Under the pieces are notes generated by a model, which saw only the letters and a list, made by a program, of their open reading frames with translations, did not search any database and had not been told where the DNA came from. Shown here piece after piece: positions 1 through 8,974 of a DNA stretch of 64,000 bases. The DNA comes from Planctomycetota bacterium (GTDB lineage Bacteria > Planctomycetota > Phycisphaerae > Phycisphaerales > SM1A02), in NCBI GenBank assembly GCA_022566535.1, contig JADFIR010000008.1, positions 26,826 to 90,825 of the forward strand, in the 5' to 3' direction. The translations under genes and the position numbers were made by a program. How positions within the stretch are numbered: the stretch's first letter is position 1; each line of letters begins with the position of its first letter.

Positions 1-618
1 GCGCTGCTTCGGGAGAACGCGTACCAGGTCATCTGCTCATCCAACCTCAAGCAAACGGGCCTGTCCACGGTGATGTACGCCGACGAACACAACGGTTGGC
101 TGCCCCATAGCGTCTTTGGTGAGCCTGGGGGTAACAAGCAGGAGATGATGGCCGCTCATACCGGCGAGGAGCCCGCAAACGAACACTGGGAAGGTCTTGG
201 GTGGTTGTACGCCCAGCGCTACAGTGACGTTCCTGCGGTGTTCTACTGCCCCAGCCACACCGGGGAGCATCCGTTTGAACGCTATCATGCCCTTTACCCG
301 CAATACCGTCGTTTGCCGGCGGCGGGGTCGCCCATCTACACAAACTATCATTATGCCGGTGACGTGGACTGGGTGACCAACTCGCGGCGGCGCCTCGAAG
401 AGGGGCACGCTCTGGTGATTGCGACCGATGGTCTGCGAACGGTACGCGACTTCAATCATCGCACCGGGCTCAATGTGCTTCGCGGAGACGGATCGGTCAT
501 CTGGCGGGACAACATATTCAGACGCCTCGAGAGCTTACTGCCGCTTGGCGGGATCGATGAATCCGACCTCGCTGAGGAATACTCGGAGATGTGGACCATC
601 ATCCAGTCGCACAATTAG
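1..618 (+). CDS. Pseudopilin-like protein with H-X9-DG tail (5' truncated by window edge)
   Basis: The frame is open from base 1, so the N-terminus with the prepilin cleavage site and hydrophobic helix lies outside the window. The first residues (SSNLKQTGLSTVMYADEHNG) match the segment that follows the pilin helix in the large planctomycete family of type II secretion-like pseudopilins. Near residue 153 there is an exact H-X9-DG motif (HRTGLNVLRGDG), the hallmark of this family's C-terminus. Such proteins are thought to be exported pilin-like surface or pseudopilus proteins; individual functions are mostly unknown. A GspE-type ATPase lies about 34 kb away. The protein ends in a polar tail after the DG motif. 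The family is clear; the true start is not visible. Confidence 0.85.
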   Translation, partial: ALLRENAYQVICSSNLKQTGLSTVMYADEHNGWLPHSVFGEPGGNKQEMMAAHTGEEPANEHWEGLGWLYAQRYSDVPAVFYCPSHTGEHPFERYHALYPQYRRLPAAGSPIYTNYHYAGDVDWVTNSRRRLEEGHALVIATDGLRTVRDFNHRTGLNVLRGDGSVIWRDNIFRRLESLLPLGGIDESDLAEEYSEMWTIIQSHN

Positions 619-793
619 CCCCGGGCAGGTCTCACAACATCGATCAGGGCAATCGGTCCACGAACCGGGGCCGACTCTTTGAGAAGATGTGGCTGGATGA
701 TCCCTTCGTAGTATCAGCTGCCTTCGCCCGACCGTGCGGAGCTCGTTCCTGCCAGCCGCCACTCGTCTATGCTGTGACCGGGTCGGAATCCTC

Positions 794-1795
794 ATGATGC
801 CAGCTTCGTCAATCGTCACCGGGGCGGCCGGATTCATTGGATCTCACCTCAGCGCAGCTCTACTTCGCCGCGGCGATGCGGTGGTGGGCGTAGACAACTT
901 CGACCCGTTCTACGATCACACCGCCAAGGTGGCGAACATTGCGCCGTTGAAATGCGATGGGTTTGAGCTGGTGGAGGCGGACATTCGCGACGGCGAGGCG
1001 ATGTGTCGGCTGTTCGACCGGGTTCGCCCTATCAGCGTGTTCCACATCGCGGCCCTCGCCGGAGTCCGGCCCAGCATTCAAGAGCCTGCCCGCGTCGTGG
1101 CGGTCAACGTTGAGGGGCTGGTCAATGTGCTGGAGGCAGCGCGTCGTTGTGGGTGCCGGCGATTCGTCTTTGCCTCCAGCTCAAGCGTCTACGGCAACCC
1201 CGAAAAGGAGGGACCGTTCTCGGAAGATGATCCGGTCGATCAACCTATCAGCCCCTACGCCGCTACCAAGCGAGCCGGCGAATTGCTCTGCCATACGTAT
1301 AGCCGGCTGTACGACATGTTGATCGCTTGCGTGCGGTTGTTTACGGTCTATGGGCCGGCCCAGCGACCCGACCTGGCGATCGGGAAGTTCATGCGTCTGA
1401 TCGCCAACGGGCGGACGGTCCAAATGTTCGGCGATGGGGGAAGCAGCCGGGACTACACCTACATCGATGACATCATCCACGGGATACTGGCCGCGCATGA
1501 CCGCATCCAGGTCTCGAACCTCAAGCCTCAGGCCTCAAGCCTTTGTCGAATCTGGAACCTCGGCGGGTCGAATCCGGTCGCGCTGCGGAGGATGATCGAG
1601 GCGATCGGAAGCGTCGTGGGCAAGACGCCAAGGATTGAACAACTGCCCATGCAGCCGGGAGATGTCCAGCGCACCTGGGCGGACCTGGGCCGCAGCCGCG
1701 CCGAGCTCGGCTACGAACCGAAGACCTCGTTCGGGGACGGCCTCCGCAAACAGTGGGTATGGATGCGGGAAGTCATGGAGAAGGCGACGGTGTAG
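794..1795 (+). CDS. NAD-dependent sugar-nucleotide epimerase/dehydratase
   Basis: This is an extended short-chain dehydrogenase/reductase of about 333 residues. The N-terminal Rossmann motif TGAAGFIG is at about residues 9-16, and the catalytic YxxxK is visible as PYAATKRAGE near residue 158, preceded by the FASSSSVYG strand that carries the Ser/Thr of the triad. The sequence resembles UDP-glucuronate 4-epimerase or UDP-glucose 4-epimerase enzymes (VDNFDPFYD, RLFTVYGPAQRPDLAI). It probably makes a nucleotide sugar for envelope polysaccharide. I chose ATG 794, with ATG 797 next to it, because upstream codons do not match the family N-terminus. Substrate is inferred only at family level. Confidence 0.88.
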   Translation: MMPASSIVTGAAGFIGSHLSAALLRRGDAVVGVDNFDPFYDHTAKVANIAPLKCDGFELVEADIRDGEAMCRLFDRVRPISVFHIAALAGVRPSIQEPARVVAVNVEGLVNVLEAARRCGCRRFVFASSSSVYGNPEKEGPFSEDDPVDQPISPYAATKRAGELLCHTYSRLYDMLIACVRLFTVYGPAQRPDLAIGKFMRLIANGRTVQMFGDGGSSRDYTYIDDIIHGILAAHDRIQVSNLKPQASSLCRIWNLGGSNPVALRRMIEAIGSVVGKTPRIEQLPMQPGDVQRTWADLGRSRAELGYEPKTSFGDGLRKQWVWMREVMEKATV

Positions 1796-1845
1796 TGGAC
1801 GCCGCCGCGGGATAAGCCGGGCGCGCCTTCGGTTCTCAACAGCAG

Positions 1846-2838
1846 CTATTGGGTGTCGCGCGATTGTGATGAAGATGTCGCGACGAGACGAAGCACCTGG
1901 ACAAGGTGTCGGCCGATCTCTGGATCAATCAACTCGTAGGTTGACGCCCGCACCGTGTCAGCCAGCAGGACATGATCGAGGTGGAACAGTGGGACGGCGC
2001 GATGGTAGCTTGCGCCGTAGCCGTGCCCGGCCTGCTTGTAGGCGTGTTCCAGGTCTGGGAACAACATGCGCAGCGATGCGCTGCCGCGGGTCATGTTGAA
2101 GTCACCGACCACGATGTCCGGCGGCGGGGCACTCGTGTCCTCCAGCAATCGCCGCGCCGTGCGAGCGACCTCGGCCCGCGACCTCCGCAGGTCGGACGGA
2201 AAGTCAACAGCGTACACCGTGATCGGCTGACCGAGACGATCGCTCGTATCGATCTGAAACATCGCCACAAGGATGTCGTCGTTGGCGACCAGTGCTCGCG
2301 CTTCCAGGATCGGTAGTCGCGTAAGGACGGTGAACGGCCGCACCATCACGGGTTTAGCGCTTTCGCCCAGCCAGGCCTGCAGGCGTTCCGATCGGCGCGT
2401 CCCGATTGAGTGGCTCAGAATCGTCAGATCACCGCCCAGCTCGAGGATCTTTTCAACGTGGGCGTCGTACCGGCCGCGCTTCTCGTGGCTCATGTTCCAG
2501 TGCACGAGGCGCAGCCCGGGGACGTCGGTGACCGCAGCGCGAAACCAGAAGCGATGCTCGATGGTTGTGAAGTAGACCCCGATGGCCGCGCCGATTGCTG
2601 CCCATATCCCGAGCCGGCGCCGCCTCAAACGGGGCTTCTTGGCCGGCCGGCTTGCCCCGGCTAGACCCAGGAGCGTGGCTAGCAGCACGGCGGGCGTCGG
2701 AATCCACAGCAGCCATTGACTCCAACTGTAGCGGTCGGAAGCAATGTGCCCGATCAACCACCCCAACACGACGACCATCGCTACGGTCGTGCAGATGACG
2801 CCAAGCGTTGTTGCCGCGATGCGAACAAGCCTTTGCAC
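1846..2838 (-). CDS. Membrane-anchored endonuclease/exonuclease/phosphatase-family protein
   Basis: This 330-residue protein starts with two or three hydrophobic segments (about residues 7-28, 42-62 and 76-92) and continues as an EEP-fold domain. Visible family motifs are LRLVHWNMSH at the first strand, VVGDFNMT in the middle and FHLDHVLLAD near the end, which supply the Asn, Asp/Asn and Asp-His positions of the fold. The usual metal-binding Glu of the second motif (xxxLQE) is not seen; the corresponding stretch reads DLTILSHS. The gene starts 10 bp after the SLC13 permease gene ends on the same strand and is probably cotranscribed with it. The substrate is unknown; it could be a phosphodiesterase with altered chemistry or an inactive relative. 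Confidence 0.78.
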   Translation of the reverse strand: MQRLVRIAATTLGVICTTVAMVVVLGWLIGHIASDRYSWSQWLLWIPTPAVLLATLLGLAGASRPAKKPRLRRRRLGIWAAIGAAIGVYFTTIEHRFWFRAAVTDVPGLRLVHWNMSHEKRGRYDAHVEKILELGGDLTILSHSIGTRRSERLQAWLGESAKPVMVRPFTVLTRLPILEARALVANDDILVAMFQIDTSDRLGQPITVYAVDFPSDLRRSRAEVARTARRLLEDTSAPPPDIVVGDFNMTRGSASLRMLFPDLEHAYKQAGHGYGASYHRAVPLFHLDHVLLADTVRASTYELIDPEIGRHLVQVLRLVATSSSQSRDTQ

Positions 2839-2848
2839 GCCGAGCTCG

Positions 2849-4687
2849 CTACCCAGTGGGATGAAACGGGAAGGCCAGCGGCGTGACGAGCACGGCCACC
2901 GCAGCCACGATCAGTGTCAGCGGAACGCCGAGCTTCGGATAATCCATGAAGCGATACCCGCCCGGGCCGTAGACCATCAGATTTGTCTGATACGCGATCG
3001 GCGTTATGAAGCTGCAAGCAGCGGCGACCATCAACGCGATAACGAAGGGCTCAGGGCTAACGCCGACGATCTCCCCAACTTTGACACCCTGAGCGGTTTC
3101 CATGGCGATCGGAAACATCAACACGGCGGCGCCGCTGTTAGTAATCAGCTGCGCGAAGATCGACGTGAGCATGAAGATGACGAACAACATCGCGTGCGGA
3201 CCGAGGTCGCCGCAGAGGTTCAAGATGGCCGCGGTGATGTGTTGGGCTGCACCGGTCTGGTTCATCGCCTCGCCGATGCCCAGCGCCGACGCGATCACAA
3301 TGACCACTTGCCAGTTGATGCTATTGCGGGCGATTGTGCCCGTCACGCAGCGCGTGCCGACCATGGCCAGCGCGCAGAACAGCGCCGCCGCCACCGGATC
3401 AATCAACCCGCTGGTCAAGAGCACCACCAGCAGGCCAAGGATTCCCAGGGCCAGCCACGCCCGCTCGTGGCGGACAGGTCGCGAGCCCTCGACGGTTGAG
3501 ACCAGGTAGAAATCGTCGCTGTTGCGGTAGGTGTTGACGAACCCCGCGTGCGTGTCCAGCAATAGCGTGTCCCCCGGCTGCAATACGATGTCGCCAATCT
3601 TGGCCTTGATATGTTGGCCGTGGCGGTGCACGGCAACGATGGCAGCGTTGTAAATGGTACGGAACCGCGTCTCGCGCACGCTGCGCCTCACCAACGGTGA
3701 TTCGCGGGCCACCACCGCCTCCACCAAGGTGCGCTGCCGGCGGCCGGCCGCGACCTTCTCGACCTGGTCCGTGGCCGGGGCCAACCCCCGGATCTTGCGC
3801 AGATCGACCACAGACTCGAGGATGCCCACGAAGCCCAGCCGATCGTTCGCTTGCAAGCGCTCGCCGGGCGGCACGGCCGGCAGAACCCGCGCTTCACGCT
3901 CGATCTCCGTTAGATAGAGGCCAGGCAGATGTCGCAGCCCCGCCTCTTCGATCGTCTTGCCCACGATCGGCGAGTCCGGCTGCACCACCATCTCCACCTT
4001 GTATTTCCTTGCCTCTTCAGTTATGGGGGCGGCCGGCTTTCGTTGTGGCAACAGCCAACGCGATGTCAGGACGATCAGACCGATGCCACACACCGCCGCC
4101 GGCAATCCGACCACGGTGACCGCCCAGAAACTGCCGGGAGTGAACGGCACGCCGTTGCTGGATGTCATGGCCGGTTCGCTTCCCAGTGACGTGAGGTAGA
4201 GCCGGTTGACCACGATGTTGGAGGCAGTGCCGATCATGGTGCACGCCCCGCCGAGGATCGCCGCGAAGCTCAGCGGCATGAATAGTTTCGAAGGGCTGAT
4301 CCGCAGCTTGCGGGCCCAGTCGTTGACGATGGGCAGATACATCGCCACGATCGGGGTGTTGTTCATAAACGCGCTCATTACAGCGACCGGAGTCATCAGT
4401 CGCAGTTGAGCGCTGCGGATGGTCTTCGGTCGGCCGAGCAACCGCTGGGCGAGCGCCGCCATGCCGCCGGTTTCCTGCAACCCCGCCGCCACCACGAAAA
4501 GGGCTGCGATCATTAAGACGGCGGGATGGGCGAAGCCGGCGATGGCATCCTGCAGGGGGATGATGTCAAAGAGCAGCAGCAGGGTCAGGCCGCCGGCCAT
4601 CACCACATCGACGCCGATGCGATTGGTGGCCAGAGCCCCGATCACCAATCCGATCGTGCCGAGTGTGAACCACGCTTGCCATTCCAT
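2849..4687 (-). CDS. SLC13-family anion permease with two RCK-C (TrkA-C) domains
   Basis: The 612-residue protein has the layout of bacterial SLC13/DASS-like permeases: an N-terminal membrane half (starting MEWQAWFTLGTIGLVIGALA), a central soluble region with two RCK-C/TrkA-C repeats (PDSPIVGKTIEEAG and ESPLVRRSVRETRF), and a C-terminal membrane half. Conserved loops include MNNTPIVAMYLPIV and TNSGAAVLMFPIA. Family members move sulfate, dicarboxylates or other anions with Na+ or H+. The gene lies 36 bp downstream of a PAP-phosphatase-like gene, which suggests sulfate as a cargo, but this is only context. The RCK-C domains may sense ligand. Expected membrane location is the cytoplasmic membrane. 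Confidence 0.88.
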   Translation of the reverse strand: MEWQAWFTLGTIGLVIGALATNRIGVDVVMAGGLTLLLLFDIIPLQDAIAGFAHPAVLMIAALFVVAAGLQETGGMAALAQRLLGRPKTIRSAQLRLMTPVAVMSAFMNNTPIVAMYLPIVNDWARKLRISPSKLFMPLSFAAILGGACTMIGTASNIVVNRLYLTSLGSEPAMTSSNGVPFTPGSFWAVTVVGLPAAVCGIGLIVLTSRWLLPQRKPAAPITEEARKYKVEMVVQPDSPIVGKTIEEAGLRHLPGLYLTEIEREARVLPAVPPGERLQANDRLGFVGILESVVDLRKIRGLAPATDQVEKVAAGRRQRTLVEAVVARESPLVRRSVRETRFRTIYNAAIVAVHRHGQHIKAKIGDIVLQPGDTLLLDTHAGFVNTYRNSDDFYLVSTVEGSRPVRHERAWLALGILGLLVVLLTSGLIDPVAAALFCALAMVGTRCVTGTIARNSINWQVVIVIASALGIGEAMNQTGAAQHITAAILNLCGDLGPHAMLFVIFMLTSIFAQLITNSGAAVLMFPIAMETAQGVKVGEIVGVSPEPFVIALMVAAACSFITPIAYQTNLMVYGPGGYRFMDYPKLGVPLTLIVAAVAVLVTPLAFPFHPTG

Positions 4688-4723
4688 CGCGGTTTGACTG
4701 CCGTTGGTGAGGATTGGCCCTGG

Positions 4724-5746
4724 CTACGCCGTCGCGGCGATGCCCAGCGTCTCTATTGCCTCGATGATCCTGCCGTGAACGCTGGCCGCGGCGCAAACGA
4801 CGCCTCGGTTCGCCCTCAGCTTCCGGCCATGGGTGAAGTCGAGTTGGGCACCGGTGATATCGGTGACCACTGCCCCCGCTTCCGTGGCGATGAGCATCCC
4901 TGCGGCGTGGTCCCAGACGTTCTCGACATAGCCTTGCTTCATGGGCATTCGAAGATAAGCATCGGCTTGTCCCCTGGCGACCACCGCATATTTGCATTGA
5001 CTGTCCAGGTGGGTGTATTCAACCTCAAGCTCAAGATGCTCCAAAACCCGCTGTGTATCGCTATGACGGGAATGGGCGGCCTCCACCGATTCACACACCC
5101 GCACCGTCTTGGGGGGGCCTGATCCCTGACCGGTCCCGCAACGTGCCGGGCGCGGCTTGCTGGGCGGATCATCCGCAGGCCATTGCCAACTGCCCGATCC
5201 GGCCGCGGCAGCGTAGATCGCGCCGTGGGGGTCGGCCTGATCAAACGGACGGCTCAAATCCAGCGACAGGTTCGGACAACCCATCACGCCCAGCACCACC
5301 TGCCCATGCTCGATCTTCGCCAGCGCGACCGCATATTGCTGGCCGCGCAGAAACCCCTTTGTGCCGTCGATGGGATCGAGCGTCCAGTACGCCTCGGCCG
5401 GGGCATCGTGATCGCAGGCGTCGATGGCCGTGAGCACCTGCTCGGTGGTGACACCGGCGTGGATGGTGCGGACCACTTCGATAACCGCGTCGCGAACGCC
5501 CTCGTGCTCGTCGGTGCGCAACCGATCAGCTCGTTCCTCGCCCGCGATGAGCACTTCTCCAAAGGCGGTTCGCAACGCCATGACGATGATCGCCTGGACG
5601 GCGAAGTCGGCCACGGTGACCGGGCTGCGGTCGTCCTTGGTGATTTGCCGAACACGATCGAGGTCGCCTTGCACGGCCCGGGCCACGCCGCAGGCCGCGG
5701 CCACCGCATCAATCGCAGTCCCAAGCGCGGGATCGGAGTTGTTCAT
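4724..5746 (-). CDS. 3'(2'),5'-bisphosphate nucleotidase / inositol-monophosphatase family protein
   Basis: The protein carries the Li+-sensitive phosphatase signatures: DPIDGTKGFLRG (metal-binding D-P-I-D-G-T) in the middle and NVWDHAAGMLIATEAG (WD-x-A) towards the C-terminus. The GTKGF sequence and a long N-terminal helical region resemble yeast Hal2 and related PAP phosphatases, which hydrolyse 3'-phosphoadenosine 5'-phosphate from sulfate assimilation. The reading frame extends upstream to 5827, but ATG 5746 has an AGGA motif five bases before it and matches the family N-terminus (about 340 residues). It overlaps the end of the upstream small gene by 38 bases. Neighbouring SLC13 permease supports a sulfur-related operon. 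Confidence 0.87.
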   Translation of the reverse strand: MNNSDPALGTAIDAVAAACGVARAVQGDLDRVRQITKDDRSPVTVADFAVQAIIVMALRTAFGEVLIAGEERADRLRTDEHEGVRDAVIEVVRTIHAGVTTEQVLTAIDACDHDAPAEAYWTLDPIDGTKGFLRGQQYAVALAKIEHGQVVLGVMGCPNLSLDLSRPFDQADPHGAIYAAAAGSGSWQWPADDPPSKPRPARCGTGQGSGPPKTVRVCESVEAAHSRHSDTQRVLEHLELEVEYTHLDSQCKYAVVARGQADAYLRMPMKQGYVENVWDHAAGMLIATEAGAVVTDITGAQLDFTHGRKLRANRGVVCAAASVHGRIIEAIETLGIAATA

Positions 5747-5999
5747 CTGGTTCCTGTTCATCCGAGCAGAGCAAGGGGTTCTCTTGTTTGCCTTGTGATT
5801 GGTCGTCGCCGCTTCGGAAGCGCTCAAGTGATGCGAGAAAGGCTTCGGCCCGGGACCGCTGTTTGTGCTCCTGCCTGGCGTGCTCGGTGAGGTAGCGCTG
5901 ACCGTTGAAGTAGCGGGCTAGAGTGAGGTGGAACATCTGCTCGCTCAATTCCATGCCATCCTGCAATACCGGCAACTGCTCAAAGCGATCATCTTTCAC
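5709..5999 (-). CDS. Small hypothetical protein
   Basis: This 96-residue frame begins with GTG and reads as a charged, helical protein (MKDDRFEQLPVLQDGMEL...), with a glutamine- and acid-rich C-terminus. It resembles no family I recognise. It sits directly upstream of, and overlaps, the bisphosphate nucleotidase gene, as expected for the first gene of that operon. The amino-acid composition looks natural rather than like an antisense shadow, and no other gene competes for most of the interval. An ATG at residue 16 is an alternative start. Function is unknown. Confidence 0.5.
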   Translation of the reverse strand: MKDDRFEQLPVLQDGMELSEQMFHLTLARYFNGQRYLTEHARQEHKQRSRAEAFLASLERFRSGDDQSQGKQENPLLCSDEQEPDEQLRSRAWDCD

Positions 6000-6121
6000 T
6001 GGTAGTCGTGAGAACCCATTCTAACCGCCACCTCGGGGAGGACCGAACCTGATCGGACGGGTAACAACGCTCCGAGATGTGCGGTGACGTTGCCATCGCA
6101 GGCCAGAAGTAAAGAGGGGGC

Positions 6122-7690
6122 TTAGCCCGTTACGGCCGCCGCCGGCTGCCAGTTCGCCTTGAACTCGCGCAGAGCCTCGGTGAACTCATCTTCAAGGCCC
6201 TTGAAGCTTCCGGCCTGGGCGAGCTTGGTGCGGAGATCCTTGTGGGGGCCGCGCATAGCGTCCAGCAGATCCCGTTCGAACGCATGAACGTCACCCAGCT
6301 TCAGGTCGTCCAGGAAGCCGCGGGCGCCGGCGAGAATCGAGATGCACTGATCGATCGCGTCATACGGCACGTACTGGCCCTGCTTGAGCAGCTCGACCAT
6401 ATGCGCGCCACGGTCGAGCTGCTTCTGGCTGGCGGGGTCCAGCTCGGTGCCAAGCTGGGCGAACGCCTCCAGCTCGCGGTAGGCCGCAAGATCGAGACGC
6501 AGGTGGCTGGCCACCTCTTTCATCGCCTTGATCTGAGCGGCCGCGCCCACCCGGCTGACGGAAATCCCCACGTTGATCGCCGGTCGAACACCGGCCGCGA
6601 ACAGCTCCGGCTGAAGATAGATCTGCCCGTCCGTAATGGAGATGACGTTGGTGGGGATATAGGCTGAAACGTCGCCCTCCTGCGTTTCGATGATCGGCAA
6701 TGCCGTCAGGCTGCCGGCGCCATGCTTGTCGGCTAGCTTGGTCGCGCGTTCCAGCAGCCGGCTGTGCAGATAGAAGACATCACCGGGGTAGGCCTCGCGC
6801 CCGGGCGGCCGGCGCAGCAGCAGCGACAGCTGGCGATACGACTGGGCCTGCTTGGACAGATCGTCATAGACACACAGCACGTGCTTGGGCGTCTTGCCCT
6901 CCTTGCCTTGCCACATGAAGTGCTCACCCATCGCGCAGCCGGCGTAGGGTGCGATGTATTGAAGCGGGGCGGGGTCAGCTGCCCCGGCCGACACCACAAT
7001 GGTGTAGTCCATCGCCCCGTGCTGCCGCAGCGTCTCCACCGCCGCCACCACGGTTGACTCTTTCTGGCCGATGGCGACGTAGATGCACACCACGCCGTCC
7101 GGCGTGCCCCACCAGTCGCGCTGGTTGATGATGGTGTCGATGGCGATCGCGGTCTTGCCCGTCTTGCGGTCGCCGATGATCAGCTCCCGCTGACCCCGGC
7201 CGACGGGGATCATCGAGTCGATGGCCTTGATGCCGGTTTGCAGCGGCTCCTTGACCGGCTGGCGATAGGCGATGCCGGGGGCGACGATGTCGAGCTTCCG
7301 AGTGAGCCCGCCGGTGTCGATCGGCGTGCCGCCGTCCAGCGGATGACCCAAGGGGTCCACCACCCGCCCCAGCAACGCGTCGCCCACGGGCACTTCCAGC
7401 AGCCGGTTGGTTGACTTGACCGTGTCGCCCTCGCGGACGGCCAGGTAGTTGCCGTAGATCACCGCTCCCACCGTATCCAGTTCGAGGTTCATCACCTGGC
7501 CCATCACGGCGCCTTCGGTGGTGTCGAACTCCAGGAGTTCCCCGGCCATCGCCTTGGACAGCCCGTAGATGCGAGCGATCCCGTCGCCCACCTCAACAAC
7601 CCGGCCAACCTCGGAGATCTCCAACTCACTGGAGAACTGCTCGATCTCCTGCTTGATGACGGATGTAATTTCTTCGATCTTGATCTTCAC
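6122..7690 (-). CDS. atpA: F1 ATP synthase subunit alpha
   Basis: The protein of about 522 residues is a standard alpha subunit of F1. It has the P-loop [13 protein letters not shown], the [13 protein letters not shown] strand before it, and the conserved [15 protein letters not shown] segment near residue 370. It binds non-catalytic nucleotide in the alpha3beta3 hexamer of ATP synthase. The frame runs up to GTG 7711, but GTG 7690 gives the usual N-terminus ([18 protein letters not shown]) and is preceded by AGAGAG, so I use it. The gene is the last atp gene here: after its stop there is no atpG, atpD or atpC, only a 122-bp gap and an unrelated gene on the same strand. Upstream it is separated from atpH by a SIMPL gene and a broken GxxExxY cassette. 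Confidence 0.97.
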   Translation of the reverse strand: MKIKIEEITSVIKQEIEQFSSELEISEVGRVVEVGDGIARIYGLSKAMAGELLEFDTTEGAVMGQVMNLELDTVGAVIYGNYLAVREGDTVKSTNRLLEVPVGDALLGRVVDPLGHPLDGGTPIDTGGLTRKLDIVAPGIAYRQPVKEPLQTGIKAIDSMIPVGRGQRELIIGDRKTGKTAIAIDTIINQRDWWGTPDGVVCIYVAIGQKESTVVAAVETLRQHGAMDYTIVVSAGAADPAPLQYIAPYAGCAMGEHFMWQGKEGKTPKHVLCVYDDLSKQAQSYRQLSLLLRRPPGREAYPGDVFYLHSRLLERATKLADKHGAGSLTALPIIETQEGDVSAYIPTNVISITDGQIYLQPELFAAGVRPAINVGISVSRVGAAAQIKAMKEVASHLRLDLAAYRELEAFAQLGTELDPASQKQLDRGAHMVELLKQGQYVPYDAIDQCISILAGARGFLDDLKLGDVHAFERDLLDAMRGPHKDLRTKLAQAGSFKGLEDEFTEALREFKANWQPAAAVTG

Positions 7691-7705
7691 GGCTAACTCT
7701 CTTGA

Positions 7706-7725
7706 AACCACAGATGAACACAGAT
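7706..7725. repeat. Terminal inverted repeat, left copy, of GxxExxY cassette
   Basis: The 20-base sequence AACCACAGAT-GA-ACACAGAT matches the reverse complement of 8139-8158 (AACCACAGAT-TG-ACACAGAT) at 18 of 20 positions. The two copies point at each other and enclose the frameshifted GxxExxY gene. The left copy overlaps the upstream part of the extended atpA frame, just before the chosen atpA start at 7690. I saw no convincing target-site duplication outside the repeats. Confidence 0.75.
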
Positions 7726-7765
7726 GAACACGGCCAAGGAGTATTACCAGGAATCCCTTGCCACG

Positions 7766-8168
7766 CTACATGACGAGGCGTTTGATTTGGATTCTCGGAA
7801 TACCGAAGTTGATGAGGAGGCAAACAGGAAGTCCAGTGGCCTTGAGGTAGTTGAGGCACTGAGCCATGTGCACCTCGTCAAACGCCTTGGCCGCTTTCAG
7901 CTCAACAAGAACGCGGTTCTCCACTAGGAGGTGCGCAAAGTATTCTCCAACGACGATCCTAATCATAGTGAACATGAATGGGCGCTTGTTGTTGGAGGTC
8001 GAGGCCTTGCGCGCGTATTTCATGAGCCAATGCATTCTCGTATACTCGCTCGAGGAAGCCGCTGCCGAGGGTATTGGCAACCTCAAAGGCCCATCCAATG
8101 ATCGTTTCCGTGATCTCATTGAGTTTCAATCTGCGTTTATCTGTGTCAATCTGTGGTTCACTGTTCAT
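7766..8168 (-). pseudogene. GxxExxY-family protein, disrupted by a +1 frameshift
   Basis: Two overlapping frames together make one complete GxxExxY protein of about 133 residues. The N-terminal part starts at ATG 8168 and reads NEITETIIGWAFEVANTLGSGFLERVYENALAHEIR, with the name motif GFLERVY, up to HVHYD and a stop at 7959. The C-terminal part continues in another frame as RIVVGEYFAHLLVENRVLVELKA and ends LLINFGIPRIQIKRLVM. Removing one T near 7962 would join them. The family is a PD-(D/E)xK-like group of unknown role with sporadic distribution. The start codon overlaps the SIMPL stop (ATGA), and the first codons run through the right inverted repeat. A sequencing error could also cause the shift. 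Confidence 0.85.
8139..8158. repeat. Terminal inverted repeat, right copy, of GxxExxY cassette
   Basis: This is the partner of the repeat at 7706-7725, in inverted orientation (18 of 20 identical). It lies inside the first codons of the GxxExxY gene and encodes the segment EPQIDTD, so gene start and element border are fused. Beyond the core 20 bases the similarity fades, with about 5 of the next 8 bases matching. Confidence 0.75.
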
Positions 8169-8974
8169 GGTGACTCGTTCTTTGGCGCGATCTCGTAGAT
8201 GACCGTGACGCCGGCGCGGACGGTGATCTTGCCGGGGACGATGGGCGGCGGGACGGCGGCTTCGGCCAACGCCGCGCCGGCACGGGCGGCCATGGTCCGG
8301 ATCGGCTGCCAGTGTGCGGCTTCGTCCAGGGTGATGGTGATGATCCGAACGAGCTGCACCGATGCGGCCTCGGCCAGAGAGTGCGCGTCGGCGAGTGCGT
8401 TGGCGGTCGCGGCTGCGATCGCCTCCGCTCGATGGGTGCGCGGATCGGCCAGGTCGAAACCGATGGCGCCGATCGAGTTGGCCCCGGCCTGGTTTGCCGC
8501 TTCGATCAGCTCTCCGGCCAGATCGAGCCTCTTGGTCTTGATCGAAAGCGTGTTGGTCACCTGGTAGCCGATGATCTGAGGGCGCCACTCCGGACCCGCC
8601 TGGCGTGGGCGTCGCGAATGCTGCGGCTGGAGGTGGAACTGACCGGTCTCGTATTCGCCTTTGGTCAGGCCGACCTCCTCGAGGGCCTCAACGACATCGA
8701 CCATTCGCCGGCTGTTTTCTTGCAGCGCCTCGCCGGCCTGGGTTGATTCGGTCACCACACCAACGTTCAGCCGCAGTTGATCGGCGGGCTTGTGAAGCTG
8801 GGCGTCGCCGCGGACCGTGAGCTTCGCAACAACCTTGTGACGACCATCGGTGTCCGAATCATCCGTAAACGCAAGCGCTGCTCCTGTGTAGCGCTCGTTC
8901 TCCGGGTCCGCCCAAGCCCACGGAGTCGTGAACAGGCAGAGGGCGACCGCGGCGCTTGGAATTGCCGCATTCAT
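8165..8974 (-). CDS. SIMPL-domain (DUF541) exported protein inserted in the atp operon
   Basis: The 269-residue protein has a signal peptide (MNAAIPSAAVALCLFTTPWAWA) followed by a SIMPL/DUF541 domain. Typical features are the repeated beta-alpha pattern with GEALQENSRRMVDVVEAL, the YQVTNTLSIKTKRLDLAGELIEAANQAGANSIGAIGF block and the AEAIAAATANALADAHSLAEAASVQL block. SIMPL proteins are periplasmic or surface proteins of largely unknown role. The start ATG overlaps the atpH stop (ATGA at 8971-8974) and the stop overlaps the GxxExxY start (ATGA at 8165-8168), so it is tightly built into the ATP synthase operon although it has no known role there. Confidence 0.88.
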   Translation of the reverse strand: MNAAIPSAAVALCLFTTPWAWADPENERYTGAALAFTDDSDTDGRHKVVAKLTVRGDAQLHKPADQLRLNVGVVTESTQAGEALQENSRRMVDVVEALEEVGLTKGEYETGQFHLQPQHSRRPRQAGPEWRPQIIGYQVTNTLSIKTKRLDLAGELIEAANQAGANSIGAIGFDLADPRTHRAEAIAAATANALADAHSLAEAASVQLVRIITITLDEAAHWQPIRTMAARAGAALAEAAVPPPIVPGKITVRAGVTVIYEIAPKNESP

